Positions 7,569-15,906 of a DNA stretch of 48,141 nucleotides are shown piece by piece. The notes under the pieces are model-generated. The model saw nothing but the letters and a program-made list of their open reading frames with translations, was not told the origin of the DNA and ran no database searches. Numbering within the stretch: the stretch's first letter is position 1; each line of letters starts with the position of its first letter. This stretch comes from CAZTDD01 sp964612675. GTDB lineage: Bacteria > Hinthialibacterota > Hinthialibacteria > Hinthialibacterales > JAKPRU01. Made by a program: the position numbers and the translations under genes. The DNA lies in the NCBI GenBank assembly GCA_964612675.1, contig CAZTDD010000039.1:1-48141 (forward strand), read 5' to 3'.

Positions 7569-8270
7569 ATGCGCGAAATACGTACATTCATTGTTGGTAT
7601 TGCACTGTTGATCGCGGGAACGATATCCGCTCAGGACACAACCGAGTCGCTCGGTGTGTTTGAGAATTATCGCGACTTTGGAGGGGAGGCCCCGGGGCAG
7701 GTTACGTACGATGCAGAGGAAGGGGTCTATCGAATCACGGGAAGCTACACGGAGAACAAACCGGGATTTTTTGTCTACTCGAAGCTTACCGGGAGATTCA
7801 CGTTAACGGCCGAGGTTGAGCTGGAGAACATTGACAGTACCATCCCCTTCTTTCAAGCGGGTTTGATGGTAATGGGGGAGATTGAGTTGCCAAGCGCAGT
7901 TTACAGTGCGGCCATTGAAGGCGCCGACCAGCACATGTCGGTCCTCTGGAAGCTGGACGCGGACGATCCCGGCGGTTGGACGGTTCCTCTTCCCGCCGAA
8001 GAGCACAGCGGCAGACTGATGATTGTCCGGGAGGAACCCGATGTTATGAGCGCGTATTATTTTGATGCGCAGACGGGGGAGAGAATACTCTACAATACCC
8101 AGGTTTTGGATCTTGTCGATCCCATTTATGTGGGAATCTATGCGATGTCGTACGATGTGGGTCGGTATGCGAAGGGGACATTCCGGAATGTTCACCTGAT
8201 TGCGGACGACTCGGTTTGTGAGGAGTGGTTTTTGCATGCAGGGGAAGGCACGGGCGAGTTGCGCGAATAG
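7569..8270 (+). CDS. Secreted beta-sandwich protein, DUF1349/LamG-like
   Basis: The 233-residue protein starts with a clear signal peptide (MREIRTFIVGIALLIAGTISAQ). The mature part is rich in beta strands and follows the pattern of concanavalin-like DUF1349 domains: a strand with FTLTAEVELENID, FFQAGLMVMG, a shape-presenting middle part, then YVGIYAMSYDVGRYAKGTFRNVHLI at the end. Such domains commonly bind or sit on glycans. No catalytic signature is visible. The ribosome site is GGAAGAG, 6 bases before the ATG. A membrane hybrid kinase gene follows after 108 bases on the same strand and another small secreted protein after that, suggesting shared use at the cell surface. Function remains inferred. 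Confidence 0.7.
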   Translation: MREIRTFIVGIALLIAGTISAQDTTESLGVFENYRDFGGEAPGQVTYDAEEGVYRITGSYTENKPGFFVYSKLTGRFTLTAEVELENIDSTIPFFQAGLMVMGEIELPSAVYSAAIEGADQHMSVLWKLDADDPGGWTVPLPAEEHSGRLMIVREEPDVMSAYYFDAQTGERILYNTQVLDLVDPIYVGIYAMSYDVGRYAKGTFRNVHLIADDSVCEEWFLHAGEGTGELRE

Positions 8271-8378
8271 ACTCGTGGAGGCAAGATGACAAGGGCGTTG
8301 GGGGAATTACATCTGCGTAGTACATGACTGCGGCTGTCACCGCCCGGCGCAAGATCCATTATCAGTCACAGAAAGTCA

Positions 8379-10499
8379 ATGCTCACTTTTCTTAGGAATC
8401 TGTTAATCGAACCGAAGCCATCGGTCCAGCAGCCCGAGGGGCGGCATCAGGCGGAGTTGATGGCTGCCTTATTGATTGCTCTGACAGGCTTGTCCTGCGC
8501 TATTCTTCTTATCGCGCTTCTCACCGATACGTTGATTCCGGCTTCAAAAGGCATCGATTTACTCGCGGGAGCGCTGTTTTTGATCTTCATGGGAGTGGCT
8601 TTTGCTTGCAATAAAAGGGGGAGGACAGATCTTGCCGCGAAGATCATCATTGGGGTTTGCTGGATCGTCATCTTTGTCACGACCATACCCGGTATTCTTG
8701 GATTATTTCCTCCTTATCGACCTGGCGACGCAAATTTGCTCATCTATCTCATTGTGCCGGTTTTGTTCGCGAGTGTGTTTCTCAGTATCCGAGAAACCAT
8801 GCTCATCGCGTGTTTTACTGTGGTCGCCATGCTTCTGTTGCCGCTGATCTACTCCGAACTGAGTTTTGTCCTACTTTTGGCAGGACCTGTAGGTTTCTTT
8901 GTTTTGGTATCGGGTTTGATTCTGGTGGCGAGCCGACATCGGACTCAGCTCGAGAGGCTTCGCCAGGTGGAATTGCGTGAGAAGGAGGAAATCCAACGCA
9001 GCCTCTTGGAAACGAACTTTGAAGGGATCGCCATAACTGAATCGGGAGTCATCGTCGAGGCGAATACAGGATTTGCGGAAATGTTCGGCGGGGATGTGTC
9101 CGATGTCATCGGGCAGGCACTGATCGATTTGTTCGCAGAGACGTCGAAAGATGCGCTTGTGACGAGTCTCGAAAAGGAAAACGACCAACCCCGCGAGATG
9201 GTCGGATTGCGACAAGGTTACGAAGTCGATCTGGAGATGATCGCGAAGACTGTGCGACGGCACGGGCATCCGGTTCAGGTTGTGGCGGTACGCGATATTT
9301 CCGAGCGGAAACGTCTGGAGCAACAATTACGGCAGTCGCAGAAAATGGAAGCGATCGGTCAGCTGGCCGGTGGAGTGGCCCACGATTTCAATAATCTATT
9401 GACAGGAATCATCGGGAATTTGAGTCTTGCGGAAGAGGATGCGCCGCACGGGCTTCGGGAATATATCGCTTCGGCAAACAGCGCCGCGATGCGGGCGGAG
9501 GATCTGGTGAAACAGCTTCTCGCCTTCAGCCGAAAAACGCGTGTTGAACTCAAGCCGCTTGATTTGAATGGAATCGTTCGCGAGGTCTATCAACTTGCCC
9601 GTGAGACGATTGACCGCCGAATCGATATCGATGTCCGTTTGACAGACGAAACGGTCGGCGTTTTAGCCGACGCCGCACAAATGCACTCGGTCTTAATGAA
9701 TCTGTGTGTCAACGCGCGGGACGCTATTACGCCCATCATGCATGGTTCGGAAAGGTTGGAAGACTCGGAAAGGCAGTTTTTGATTACCCTCGAGACGGAC
9801 GTTATTACTGTCGATTCCGAGTATTGCAACGCCCATGCGTACGCCCGGCCGGGATGTTTCGCGGTTCTGATCGTGGCCGATACCGGCGAGGGGATGAACT
9901 CGGAGACTCAACGCCATATTTTCGAGCCGTTCTTCACTACGAAAGAGGTTGGTGCCGGTACGGGACTGGGGTTGGCGAGCGTTTACGGGATCGTCAAACA
10001 ACATGACGGATGGATCAATGTATACAGCGAAAAAGGGAAAGGCACTACATTCAAGATCTATTTGCCGCTTGTACAGGAGTCAGCCCCAGGGGAAGACGAC
10101 GTGAAGCGGGACGGAGTGGTCGGCGGCTCTGAAAGGATCTTGATCGTTGATGATGAGGATGCGATCCGTAATCTGGCAAAACGGGTTCTCGAACAGCACG
10201 GTTACAGTGTTCTGTTGGCATCGGACGGGCAGGAAGGTCTTGATACCTACTTCAGGGAGAGCGGGCAAATTGACTTGATCGTTCTCGACTTATCGATGCC
10301 GCGGATGTCCGGGCGGGAGGTTCTCGAGCGGCTGCGTGAACAGGCACCCGACGTGAAAGTAATTATAAGCACCGGTTACGCCGAGGGGACGCAGGCTGAA
10401 ATTCTGCAGAATCTGAACATTTCCGCGTACGTTTACAAACCGTACCGTCCCCTTGAAATTACCCGCCTCGTGCGGCGTGTCCTCGACAGCTCGGCCTGA
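8379..10499 (+). CDS. Membrane hybrid histidine kinase (TM-PAS-HisKA-HATPase-REC)
   Basis: The protein has 706 residues. About six membrane helices (26-184) form a sensory module without a large external loop. A PAS domain (about 205-310) follows, closing with VRDISERKR. The kinase core has the H-box GGVAHDFNNLLTG with His335, N-box VNARDA (Asn445), DTGEGM (501-506), FEPFFTT and GTGLGLA. A C-terminal receiver has acidic Asp591/Asp592 and phospho-acceptor Asp637 (LIVLDLSMP), with the TGYAE and KPY positions intact. All catalytic residues are present. It lacks a separate output domain, so phosphate probably passes to an unlinked regulator. The two flanking secreted-protein genes on the same strand are candidates for functional partners. 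Confidence 0.9.
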   Translation: MLTFLRNLLIEPKPSVQQPEGRHQAELMAALLIALTGLSCAILLIALLTDTLIPASKGIDLLAGALFLIFMGVAFACNKRGRTDLAAKIIIGVCWIVIFVTTIPGILGLFPPYRPGDANLLIYLIVPVLFASVFLSIRETMLIACFTVVAMLLLPLIYSELSFVLLLAGPVGFFVLVSGLILVASRHRTQLERLRQVELREKEEIQRSLLETNFEGIAITESGVIVEANTGFAEMFGGDVSDVIGQALIDLFAETSKDALVTSLEKENDQPREMVGLRQGYEVDLEMIAKTVRRHGHPVQVVAVRDISERKRLEQQLRQSQKMEAIGQLAGGVAHDFNNLLTGIIGNLSLAEEDAPHGLREYIASANSAAMRAEDLVKQLLAFSRKTRVELKPLDLNGIVREVYQLARETIDRRIDIDVRLTDETVGVLADAAQMHSVLMNLCVNARDAITPIMHGSERLEDSERQFLITLETDVITVDSEYCNAHAYARPGCFAVLIVADTGEGMNSETQRHIFEPFFTTKEVGAGTGLGLASVYGIVKQHDGWINVYSEKGKGTTFKIYLPLVQESAPGEDDVKRDGVVGGSERILIVDDEDAIRNLAKRVLEQHGYSVLLASDGQEGLDTYFRESGQIDLIVLDLSMPRMSGREVLERLREQAPDVKVIISTGYAEGTQAEILQNLNISAYVYKPYRPLEITRLVRRVLDSSA

Positions 10500-10500
10500 A

Positions 10501-10521
10501 ATCCGGACCGGATCGATTTTT
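10501..10521 (+). terminator. Weak terminator-like hairpin after the hybrid kinase gene
   Basis: ATCCG-GAC-CGGAT is followed two bases later by a run of five T, directly after the stop codon. The stem is only five pairs, so termination here would be leaky. Confidence 0.35.
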
Positions 10522-10699
10522 CTTCAAAAAATCCACATGCATTCCGCACTTCGAAAAAAGGCATTTACCGTATTCTAATACTTCCACAGCTGTGTTAAGC
10601 TCCCCGTTAGTACCGGTGGTTCTGTGGAGTGAGATTGAATCCGTTTCTGCCTGAAACTCGGGAGGAACGGAAACCATATAGGATGCCGGAGGATGGACC

Positions 10700-11296
10700 A
10701 TGATTCGAAGACTGTTCGTATCATCGCTTTTGGGTTTGCTCATCGTTGGTATTACGCACACGGTTCAGGCGCAAGACGTTGCGGGCGAGCTTGTATTTGA
10801 AGATCCTCTCGAAGAAGGCACCGACATCACCGGTTGGTATATCGCGGGCGGCGGCTCTGCGATTGATTACGGCCTTGTTGGGGACGGTCCCGATGGGGGG
10901 CTTGCATGGGTTCTCGAGATTGTTGATCCCGGCGACGGGCTCAACGACATACAGCCCAGCATCACGTTTCCGATCCCCGAGGATGCGTGGGTTTATCCAT
11001 GGCGTCTCATATTTGACATTAAGGTCGATATTGCCCCGTTTTTCTTACGCCCCATTATCGCCATGAATGCCGATCCCTGGTCCGGAACGGCTGTGGAATA
11101 CGAGATCCCTGCGGACCAGGAAGGCGAGTGGACGACCGTGGATGTTGTTCTCGACGCGGGGGAATTTCTGACGACGGATAATCTGATTTTTATTATTCAC
11201 ATGGGCGCGAATGAGGCGTATGAGGTAATGCTGGATAACATCCAGGTTTATTTGTTGAATGAAGAGACGGCTGTTGAGAGTTGGATGATGCATTAG
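10700..11296 (+). CDS. Small secreted protein, carbohydrate-binding-module-like jelly roll
   Basis: The protein has 198 residues with a signal peptide (RRLFVSSLLGLLIVGITHTVQAQ). The mature part of about 170 residues looks like a beta jelly roll: paired strands WVLEIVDPGDGLNDIQP, WRLIFDIKVDI, EWTTVDVVLDAG, LIFIIHMGANEAYEVMLDNIQVYL. The final VMLDNIQVYL is typical of the last strand of family 4/9/22-like binding modules. No enzyme domain is attached. The ATG follows GGAGGATGGACC. It is the second secreted beta-sandwich protein next to the hybrid kinase. Binding to polysaccharide is inferred from fold-like features, not from recognised ligand residues. Confidence 0.6.
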   Translation: MIRRLFVSSLLGLLIVGITHTVQAQDVAGELVFEDPLEEGTDITGWYIAGGGSAIDYGLVGDGPDGGLAWVLEIVDPGDGLNDIQPSITFPIPEDAWVYPWRLIFDIKVDIAPFFLRPIIAMNADPWSGTAVEYEIPADQEGEWTTVDVVLDAGEFLTTDNLIFIIHMGANEAYEVMLDNIQVYLLNEETAVESWMMH

Positions 11297-11360
11297 GATG
11301 GATCGGGGGGGGGTACAAAGCAGATATCGAGGGGCTCCATAGCCAACAGCACCACGCGTA

Positions 11361-11691
11361 CCTTGTTTTCCAAACCGAGTTCTATCAATTGCCTGCTCCC
11401 GTATTCGAGGAGGCAGAGGGGAACACACGTGCCATTCTTTTTGCCCCACGACGACTAACTCGGATGGATCGTACGGATCGCGTCCGCGCCTGCTATCTGC
11501 ACGCCTGCCTGAAATATGTGAATCGTGATTACTTGACGAACTCTTCCATACGAAAACGTTTCGGGATCCACGAAGACAACAAAGCCATGGCGTCGCGCTA
11601 TATCCGCGAGGCGCTTGAGGACCAGATGATCCGTCCTTATGACGAGTCCGCAGCCCCCAAGCTCATGAAATATATCCCATTCTGGGCCTAG
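11361..11691 (+). pseudogene. C-terminal remnant of an AlbA_2/RecG-like ATP-binding regulator
   Basis: The frame from about 11361 to the TAG at 11691 reads VFQTEFYQLPAPVFEE, DRVRACYLHACLKYVNRDYL, SIRKRFGI, NKAMASRYIREAL and KLMKYIPFWA. This is the characteristic last 110 residues of the large AlbA_2-domain ATPases sometimes annotated as transcriptional regulators. The rest of such a protein, some 350-400 residues, is absent; upstream lies only a G9 run and then the end of the secreted protein gene. The frame itself could start at an ATG at 11281 but that part has no resemblance. I regard it as a deletion remnant. Confidence 0.6.
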
Positions 11692-11696
11692 CATGG

Positions 11697-11817
11697 TAGT
11701 TGACTGGTAGTTGACAGAGACCAGGGGATCTGGGAATTGATCATACGTAAGGTATTCATATTTAAGAACTTGTCTTTATGGAGTTTAGTTGACGGGAAGT
11801 TGACTCAGGCCGTTGAC
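11697..11817. repeat. Two pairs of AGTTGAC direct repeats with 11-base period
   Basis: TAGTTGAC occurs at 11697 and 11708; TAGTTGAC and AAGTTGAC occur at 11786 and 11797; a further GTTGAC is at 11812. The 11-base period is one helical turn, as in direct-repeat sites of OmpR/PhoB-type regulators. They lie between the ATPase remnant and the antitoxin gene. Confidence 0.55.
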
Positions 11818-11840
11818 ACCTGGATTGATCGCCAATCCAG
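11813..11840 (+). promoter_or_regulatory. TTGACA box and perfect palindrome, candidate antitoxin operator
   Basis: TTGACA (11813-11818) is followed at once by CTGGATTG-ATCGC-CAATCCAG (11820-11840), an eight-base perfect inverted repeat. It lies about 135 bases before the HigA-like antitoxin start. HTH antitoxins usually repress their own promoter by binding such palindromes, so this may be its operator. No good -10 element is visible. Confidence 0.4.
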
Positions 11841-11974
11841 ACAATGAGACAGAAGAGTGAACCAAGGAGTTCAGATTGGAGGATGAATCTTCTTGTATCC
11901 ATCATCGAGGGAGCTGTGCGGCGCTTTTGCCAGGGCGCAGAAAATGGCTAAACTGATATTTGAGGAATGGAAAG

Positions 11975-12343
11975 ATGAACCAATCTAATCAGCTCAGCAT
12001 AGCTCCATTCAACGCCAGCGATTATTTGGACAATGAAGAGACTATTGCAGAATACCTTTCGGCTGCACTAGAGAATCCCGACCCAGATGCGTTTTTGGTT
12101 GCGGTTCGCGATGTAGCAAAGGCTCGCGGTATCTCTACTGTGGCGGAAAATGCCGGTCTTGGCCCTGACAGCTTACACAATGCATTAAAACCGGGGGCGC
12201 AGCCGCCTTTTGAGACAATCCGGCGTTTACTTGCTGCTTTGGGGGTGAGACTTGATGTTGTGTCACCTCCACATACTCATGCCCAAAAAGCAACTACGAA
12301 TCTTCCTCCCAGCAACATACCGACCCGTCGGTCATCGAAATGA
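11975..12343 (+). CDS. HigA-like addiction-module antitoxin, orphan, with run-on tail
   Basis: The 122-residue protein begins at the ATG at 11975, preceded by GGAATGGAAAG. It matches the short antidote proteins of HigBA-type modules: FNASDYLDNEETIAEYLSAAL, then DAFLVAVRDVAKARGIS and the helix-turn-helix TVAENAGLGPDSLHNALKP, ending in IRRLLAALGVRLDVV. Family members normally stop about there, near 100 residues. Here 24 more residues (PHTHAQKATTNLPPSNIP...) are read from the 3' end of the convergent PQQ gene, overlapping it by 50 bases, so the original stop seems lost. No RelE/HigB toxin frame is found directly upstream or downstream. It may be a solitary repressor or the surviving half of a broken pair. 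Confidence 0.75.
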   Translation: MNQSNQLSIAPFNASDYLDNEETIAEYLSAALENPDPDAFLVAVRDVAKARGISTVAENAGLGPDSLHNALKPGAQPPFETIRRLLAALGVRLDVVSPPHTHAQKATTNLPPSNIPTRRSSK

Positions 12344-15300
12344 ACAGTCGGCTTTCGGCAGCAGCCATGCCGTCCCAGATCGGTGTCGATTCGAGTGGAT
12401 AGTCGCGAATCTTGCTTCCATCACTGGAAGCAACGACCCAGATTTTGCCGTCCATTTTTCCCATGTAGGCGGCATGAGGATCGCCCACCGGAATCTCGAC
12501 GGGAACAACTCCCAAGAAGAGGTTGTCACCGGATTTCAGCATTCCTTTTGTGCGTGCAGGCAGGTCTTTTCTCCAGACACACGCCGTCGCCTGTTCTTTC
12601 GAGATATCGCGGAAATCCGGCAGATGTTTTTCCGCACTTGAAAACGTATTGTTCACTTTTTGGAACAACGAATAACTGCCGTTCGAATCGCCGTTCCTTC
12701 TGACACCCCACACATTCTCATTGTCATAGACCATCATGACACCGGTTGGGACCGCGATGGTCGGAGTGCGTGACCCCGGTCGGTTGACGATCCAGGAATA
12801 CGCGACCGGCACGCGGCTGAAATCGCCTGTGCCGAGCACCCAGTGCGACCGATGGTTCTCGGCGTCGTCCAACAAACTCGACGTGGAGAACAGGTGACTT
12901 GCCATTTTCTCTTGCCGCCGCAGTTTCTCGTCAAAACGGACGTGATGAAGGAAAACATCCCTGCCGTCACTCACAAGCACGTCGGAGACCGCTCCGGCGG
13001 CCATTGAAAAAGAATCGCTTTTGTCGGAGGCAAGAAATGTTTTGTAATCGGTCGTGTTTTGATCGATTCGCGTTATGTGTTCCGGTGCCGCCTTGTCTTT
13101 GCTTTCTTCGAATTCCGGATGGCGGCTTTCGAAATGTGTTTGGTAGACGACTCTGCCGGTGGTCGGATCGAGACCATACAAATCAATGCCACCATCCAGC
13201 CACGTTGACCGCCCCGCGGAGCAGTAGGCGACTCCATCAAGAATCAGGACGCTTCCATGCACGGGCCAGAGCGATTCGACACGGTTTTCCGCGACGGTTC
13301 TTACGTCCGCCCGTGCAGCTAGAAACCGCCACATCAATTCGCCGTCACTCAGCCCCACGCAGTAGACATACCCGTCGGCGCTGCCGAACAAGACCTTGCC
13401 CTGATACACGGTGGGTGGGGAATCGATACGGCCGCCGACCGTATATTGCCAGACCACTTCGCCGTTCGTCGCATTTAATACATACACGGTGTCTTCGTCG
13501 ACGGAACTGAATAGTACTGTTCCGTCGGCGATGACCGGTGGAGTAAGGCGTCCTCCGATCTCAGTTCGCCACGCAGGTTGCAAGGCAGTCTGCAGAGTTG
13601 TTCCTGCAATACCGCTACGGAGCGGATCTCTTCTGTATTGAGACCAACATTCACCGACATTCGACTGGGTTTCGATTCGTTTGCCATAAGCCGGTCCTTT
13701 TTCCAGACGCTCGTTGCCGGGGACTTTTGGGAACTCGGTTTTTTGGGCCGACAATGCCCAGAAGCCACGGAGCTTAGACTCCATATAGCAACCGCATGCA
13801 TGCGGAGGAGCGTACATAAGACCGTTGGCCGGTAGGATGCCATACTGGCAACTGCCGCGGATCCAGTTGTTGCGCGAATGATTATCGCCGTGCAGATCCA
13901 TCATCTCGATGCCGCGTTTGCCGGTAATGATATATCGCTCGGTTGCTTTCTCACGATAGCAGCGGTGATGATGACCGGCAGTTTGTAGTTCGGCCATAAT
14001 CGAGTTGGAACGTTCGACTTCGCCTGTGTGGAGGTCCCGGCCCTGGTCGAAATCGTGAATTGCGGGAGGCGCTACGGAATCGCTTACATGCAATCCCTGC
14101 CACACCAGACCGTCGATAACGAAAACATCAAGGGGAGAATGGAACCCGCCGCCCGCTTCGCATTCCCAGAGTTTTTCACCGTTTTCAGCCGAGAACGCCG
14201 TAAGCTTGTCGGCTACATTGCAGAGGACGACGCCGTCGACGACAACCAATGTGTATTTCCCATAGGTGATTTTGCTGCGAAGTTTATCTTCGTCTGTGTT
14301 CCCCGCGGTCCAGAGTTCTTCACCGGACTTGAGATCGAGGCAGACTACGCCTTGCCCGACCTGGAAATAGACTCTTTCACCGTCAGACGCAAGAGTCTCC
14401 GGCTTGGGATTCGCTTCTGAATGGGACCATTCCCAAAGGGTATCACCGGACTCGATATCCACGGCCTGAACGATTTTCCGATTTGGTGCGCGGAACCTCT
14501 CGCTGAATGCCACGTGTTCCACGGCGTGTTCGGCAACCGGCTCGCCTTTCAGTACAAGCAGAACGCCGTCAACGACGATCATTTCTTCACCGCCGTTTGT
14601 ATTCTCGTAGGTTCGCAATGTATCTCCGGTTGCAGCATCCAGCACCGAAATCGGCTTATCCAATCCCAACGGTACGAAGAGGCGATCTCCGGAGGCGACC
14701 AGGAGACGGGTAACCTGTGGTGGTCCGGACCGAAATCGAACTTGATGCCAGGTCCACGATTCGATGGGCTTGCTCCATAACTCGACACCGCTGAACGCGT
14801 CGCGGGCCAGGATCGACCATTTGCCAGGCAAGTTGATATTCGCGGGCGAGGCTTCGTCTGCGATGGCAAAGACTCTCCCCTGAGCGGTTACGACGGAGCT
14901 AATACTGCACAACCTATGGTGATTGCGAGTCCATCGCGGAGTGCCGAGCCATTGCATGTAACGGGGAGCGCCTACCACAGTGTCGCTCGCCACGGCGTTA
15001 TTGCTTGGACTATGGAGGTAATGAGTCCATTCGTCGATATCGTCCGGCCATGGTTTGACCATCTTTCTCCAGGAATTGTTTTCGCGAACATACGCGACGC
15101 CGCGCGGTGCGAGTACGCGAAGCATTTCCTCTTGTGAGATGTTGTATTTCTCGGAGACAACCAGAAGGTTGACCACGCTGTCGGTGTAGGGGAGATGTTC
15201 GCCGTCGAATGTGTCGACGGTTACGCTTTCGTGCAAGTCCATCGCTTGGATGTGACGGCGCGCTTTTTCCATATCTGCTTTCATTTTCGAGAGACCGTGT

Positions 15301-15524
15301 ACGAGAAAACTGTCGCTGCTGCGAAGCGCTGCAGTCAGACGACCGTCCGCGCAGCCCACATGAACGACTAGGCCGCCTTTTATTTCCGTTTCTTGAAGGA
15401 TGCGCCGGGCAAGAGTGTCGGCATTGTCGGCCAGGGGCGCTGAGGAGCAGGTCAAGATGAACAACGACGCAAGCAATAATGGAAAGGTTCTTTTATGGCT
15501 TTTTTTGCATATATCCATCGGCAT
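12294..15524 (-). CDS. Secreted PQQ-type beta-propeller protein with N-terminal methyltransferase-like domain
   Basis: The protein has 1076 residues. A signal peptide (RTFPLLLASLFILTCSSAPLA) is followed by a compact Rossmann methyltransferase-like domain (about 35-150) with motif GGLVVHVGCADGRL, a post-strand HGLSK and LRVLAPRGVAYV. A conserved link WPDDIDEWTHYLH leads into many PQQ/BamB-type propeller repeats (for example VLDAATGDTL, CLDLKSGEELW, VLNATNGEVVWQY, YVYCVGLSDGELMWRF). The middle has CGCYMESKLRGF. This exact architecture is common in Planctomycetes-like genomes; its reaction is unknown to me. The ATG follows GGAGG with 8 bases spacing. It is divergent from a GH140-like gene, and nested inverted repeats lie just upstream. 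Confidence 0.8.
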   Translation of the reverse strand: MPMDICKKSHKRTFPLLLASLFILTCSSAPLADNADTLARRILQETEIKGGLVVHVGCADGRLTAALRSSDSFLVHGLSKMKADMEKARRHIQAMDLHESVTVDTFDGEHLPYTDSVVNLLVVSEKYNISQEEMLRVLAPRGVAYVRENNSWRKMVKPWPDDIDEWTHYLHSPSNNAVASDTVVGAPRYMQWLGTPRWTRNHHRLCSISSVVTAQGRVFAIADEASPANINLPGKWSILARDAFSGVELWSKPIESWTWHQVRFRSGPPQVTRLLVASGDRLFVPLGLDKPISVLDAATGDTLRTYENTNGGEEMIVVDGVLLVLKGEPVAEHAVEHVAFSERFRAPNRKIVQAVDIESGDTLWEWSHSEANPKPETLASDGERVYFQVGQGVVCLDLKSGEELWTAGNTDEDKLRSKITYGKYTLVVVDGVVLCNVADKLTAFSAENGEKLWECEAGGGFHSPLDVFVIDGLVWQGLHVSDSVAPPAIHDFDQGRDLHTGEVERSNSIMAELQTAGHHHRCYREKATERYIITGKRGIEMMDLHGDNHSRNNWIRGSCQYGILPANGLMYAPPHACGCYMESKLRGFWALSAQKTEFPKVPGNERLEKGPAYGKRIETQSNVGECWSQYRRDPLRSGIAGTTLQTALQPAWRTEIGGRLTPPVIADGTVLFSSVDEDTVYVLNATNGEVVWQYTVGGRIDSPPTVYQGKVLFGSADGYVYCVGLSDGELMWRFLAARADVRTVAENRVESLWPVHGSVLILDGVAYCSAGRSTWLDGGIDLYGLDPTTGRVVYQTHFESRHPEFEESKDKAAPEHITRIDQNTTDYKTFLASDKSDSFSMAAGAVSDVLVSDGRDVFLHHVRFDEKLRRQEKMASHLFSTSSLLDDAENHRSHWVLGTGDFSRVPVAYSWIVNRPGSRTPTIAVPTGVMMVYDNENVWGVRRNGDSNGSYSLFQKVNNTFSSAEKHLPDFRDISKEQATACVWRKDLPARTKGMLKSGDNLFLGVVPVEIPVGDPHAAYMGKMDGKIWVVASSDGSKIRDYPLESTPIWDGMAAAESRLFISMTDGSVCCWEEDS

Positions 15525-15906
15525 GAATGTATCCTCCGTTTACTTCCGATACGGCACGATCTATACCTGTGCTGTCGAATATCTTAGCATCTCGACATCC
15601 TGTGTGTATCGTGCGGGTGGCTCGCTTCCGGCGTGGGAGATTGTCATTTCGATACGCTGTCAGAAACAAGAAGGCACGGAGGAGACACGAAAGCACGAAA
15701 CGAACGGACGCGGAGTTGTGAGAGATCTTAGTGGGGTACGCTCCTCTGGAAATTGATCGGTGAATGGGATGAAGGTCATGTCACCTGATCCATCCGGCAG
15801 CCTAGTTGTCAAAGCCCGGTACACATAAAAGGAATGAGAGGGGGAGATTTCGGCTGTGGGGATGTGATATTCTTACGGTCAAAATCAACCATTTCAGGAG
15901 GAACAG
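15525..15906. other. Divergent intergenic region between the PQQ-protein and GH140-like genes
   Basis: There is no gene here. It holds near-concentric inverted repeats at 15554-15614 (GCACGAT/ATCGTGC outside, TGTCGA/TCGACA inside) close to the PQQ-protein start. It also holds the second copy of the 33-base repeat (15668-15700) and an AGGAGG ribosome site for the plus-strand gene. No clear promoter was recognised. Confidence 0.5.
15668..15700. repeat. 33-base dispersed repeat, copy 2
   Basis: It matches the copy at 7181-7213 in 30 of 33 positions, in the same orientation (core GGAGACACGAAAGCACGAAA). Confidence 0.6.
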
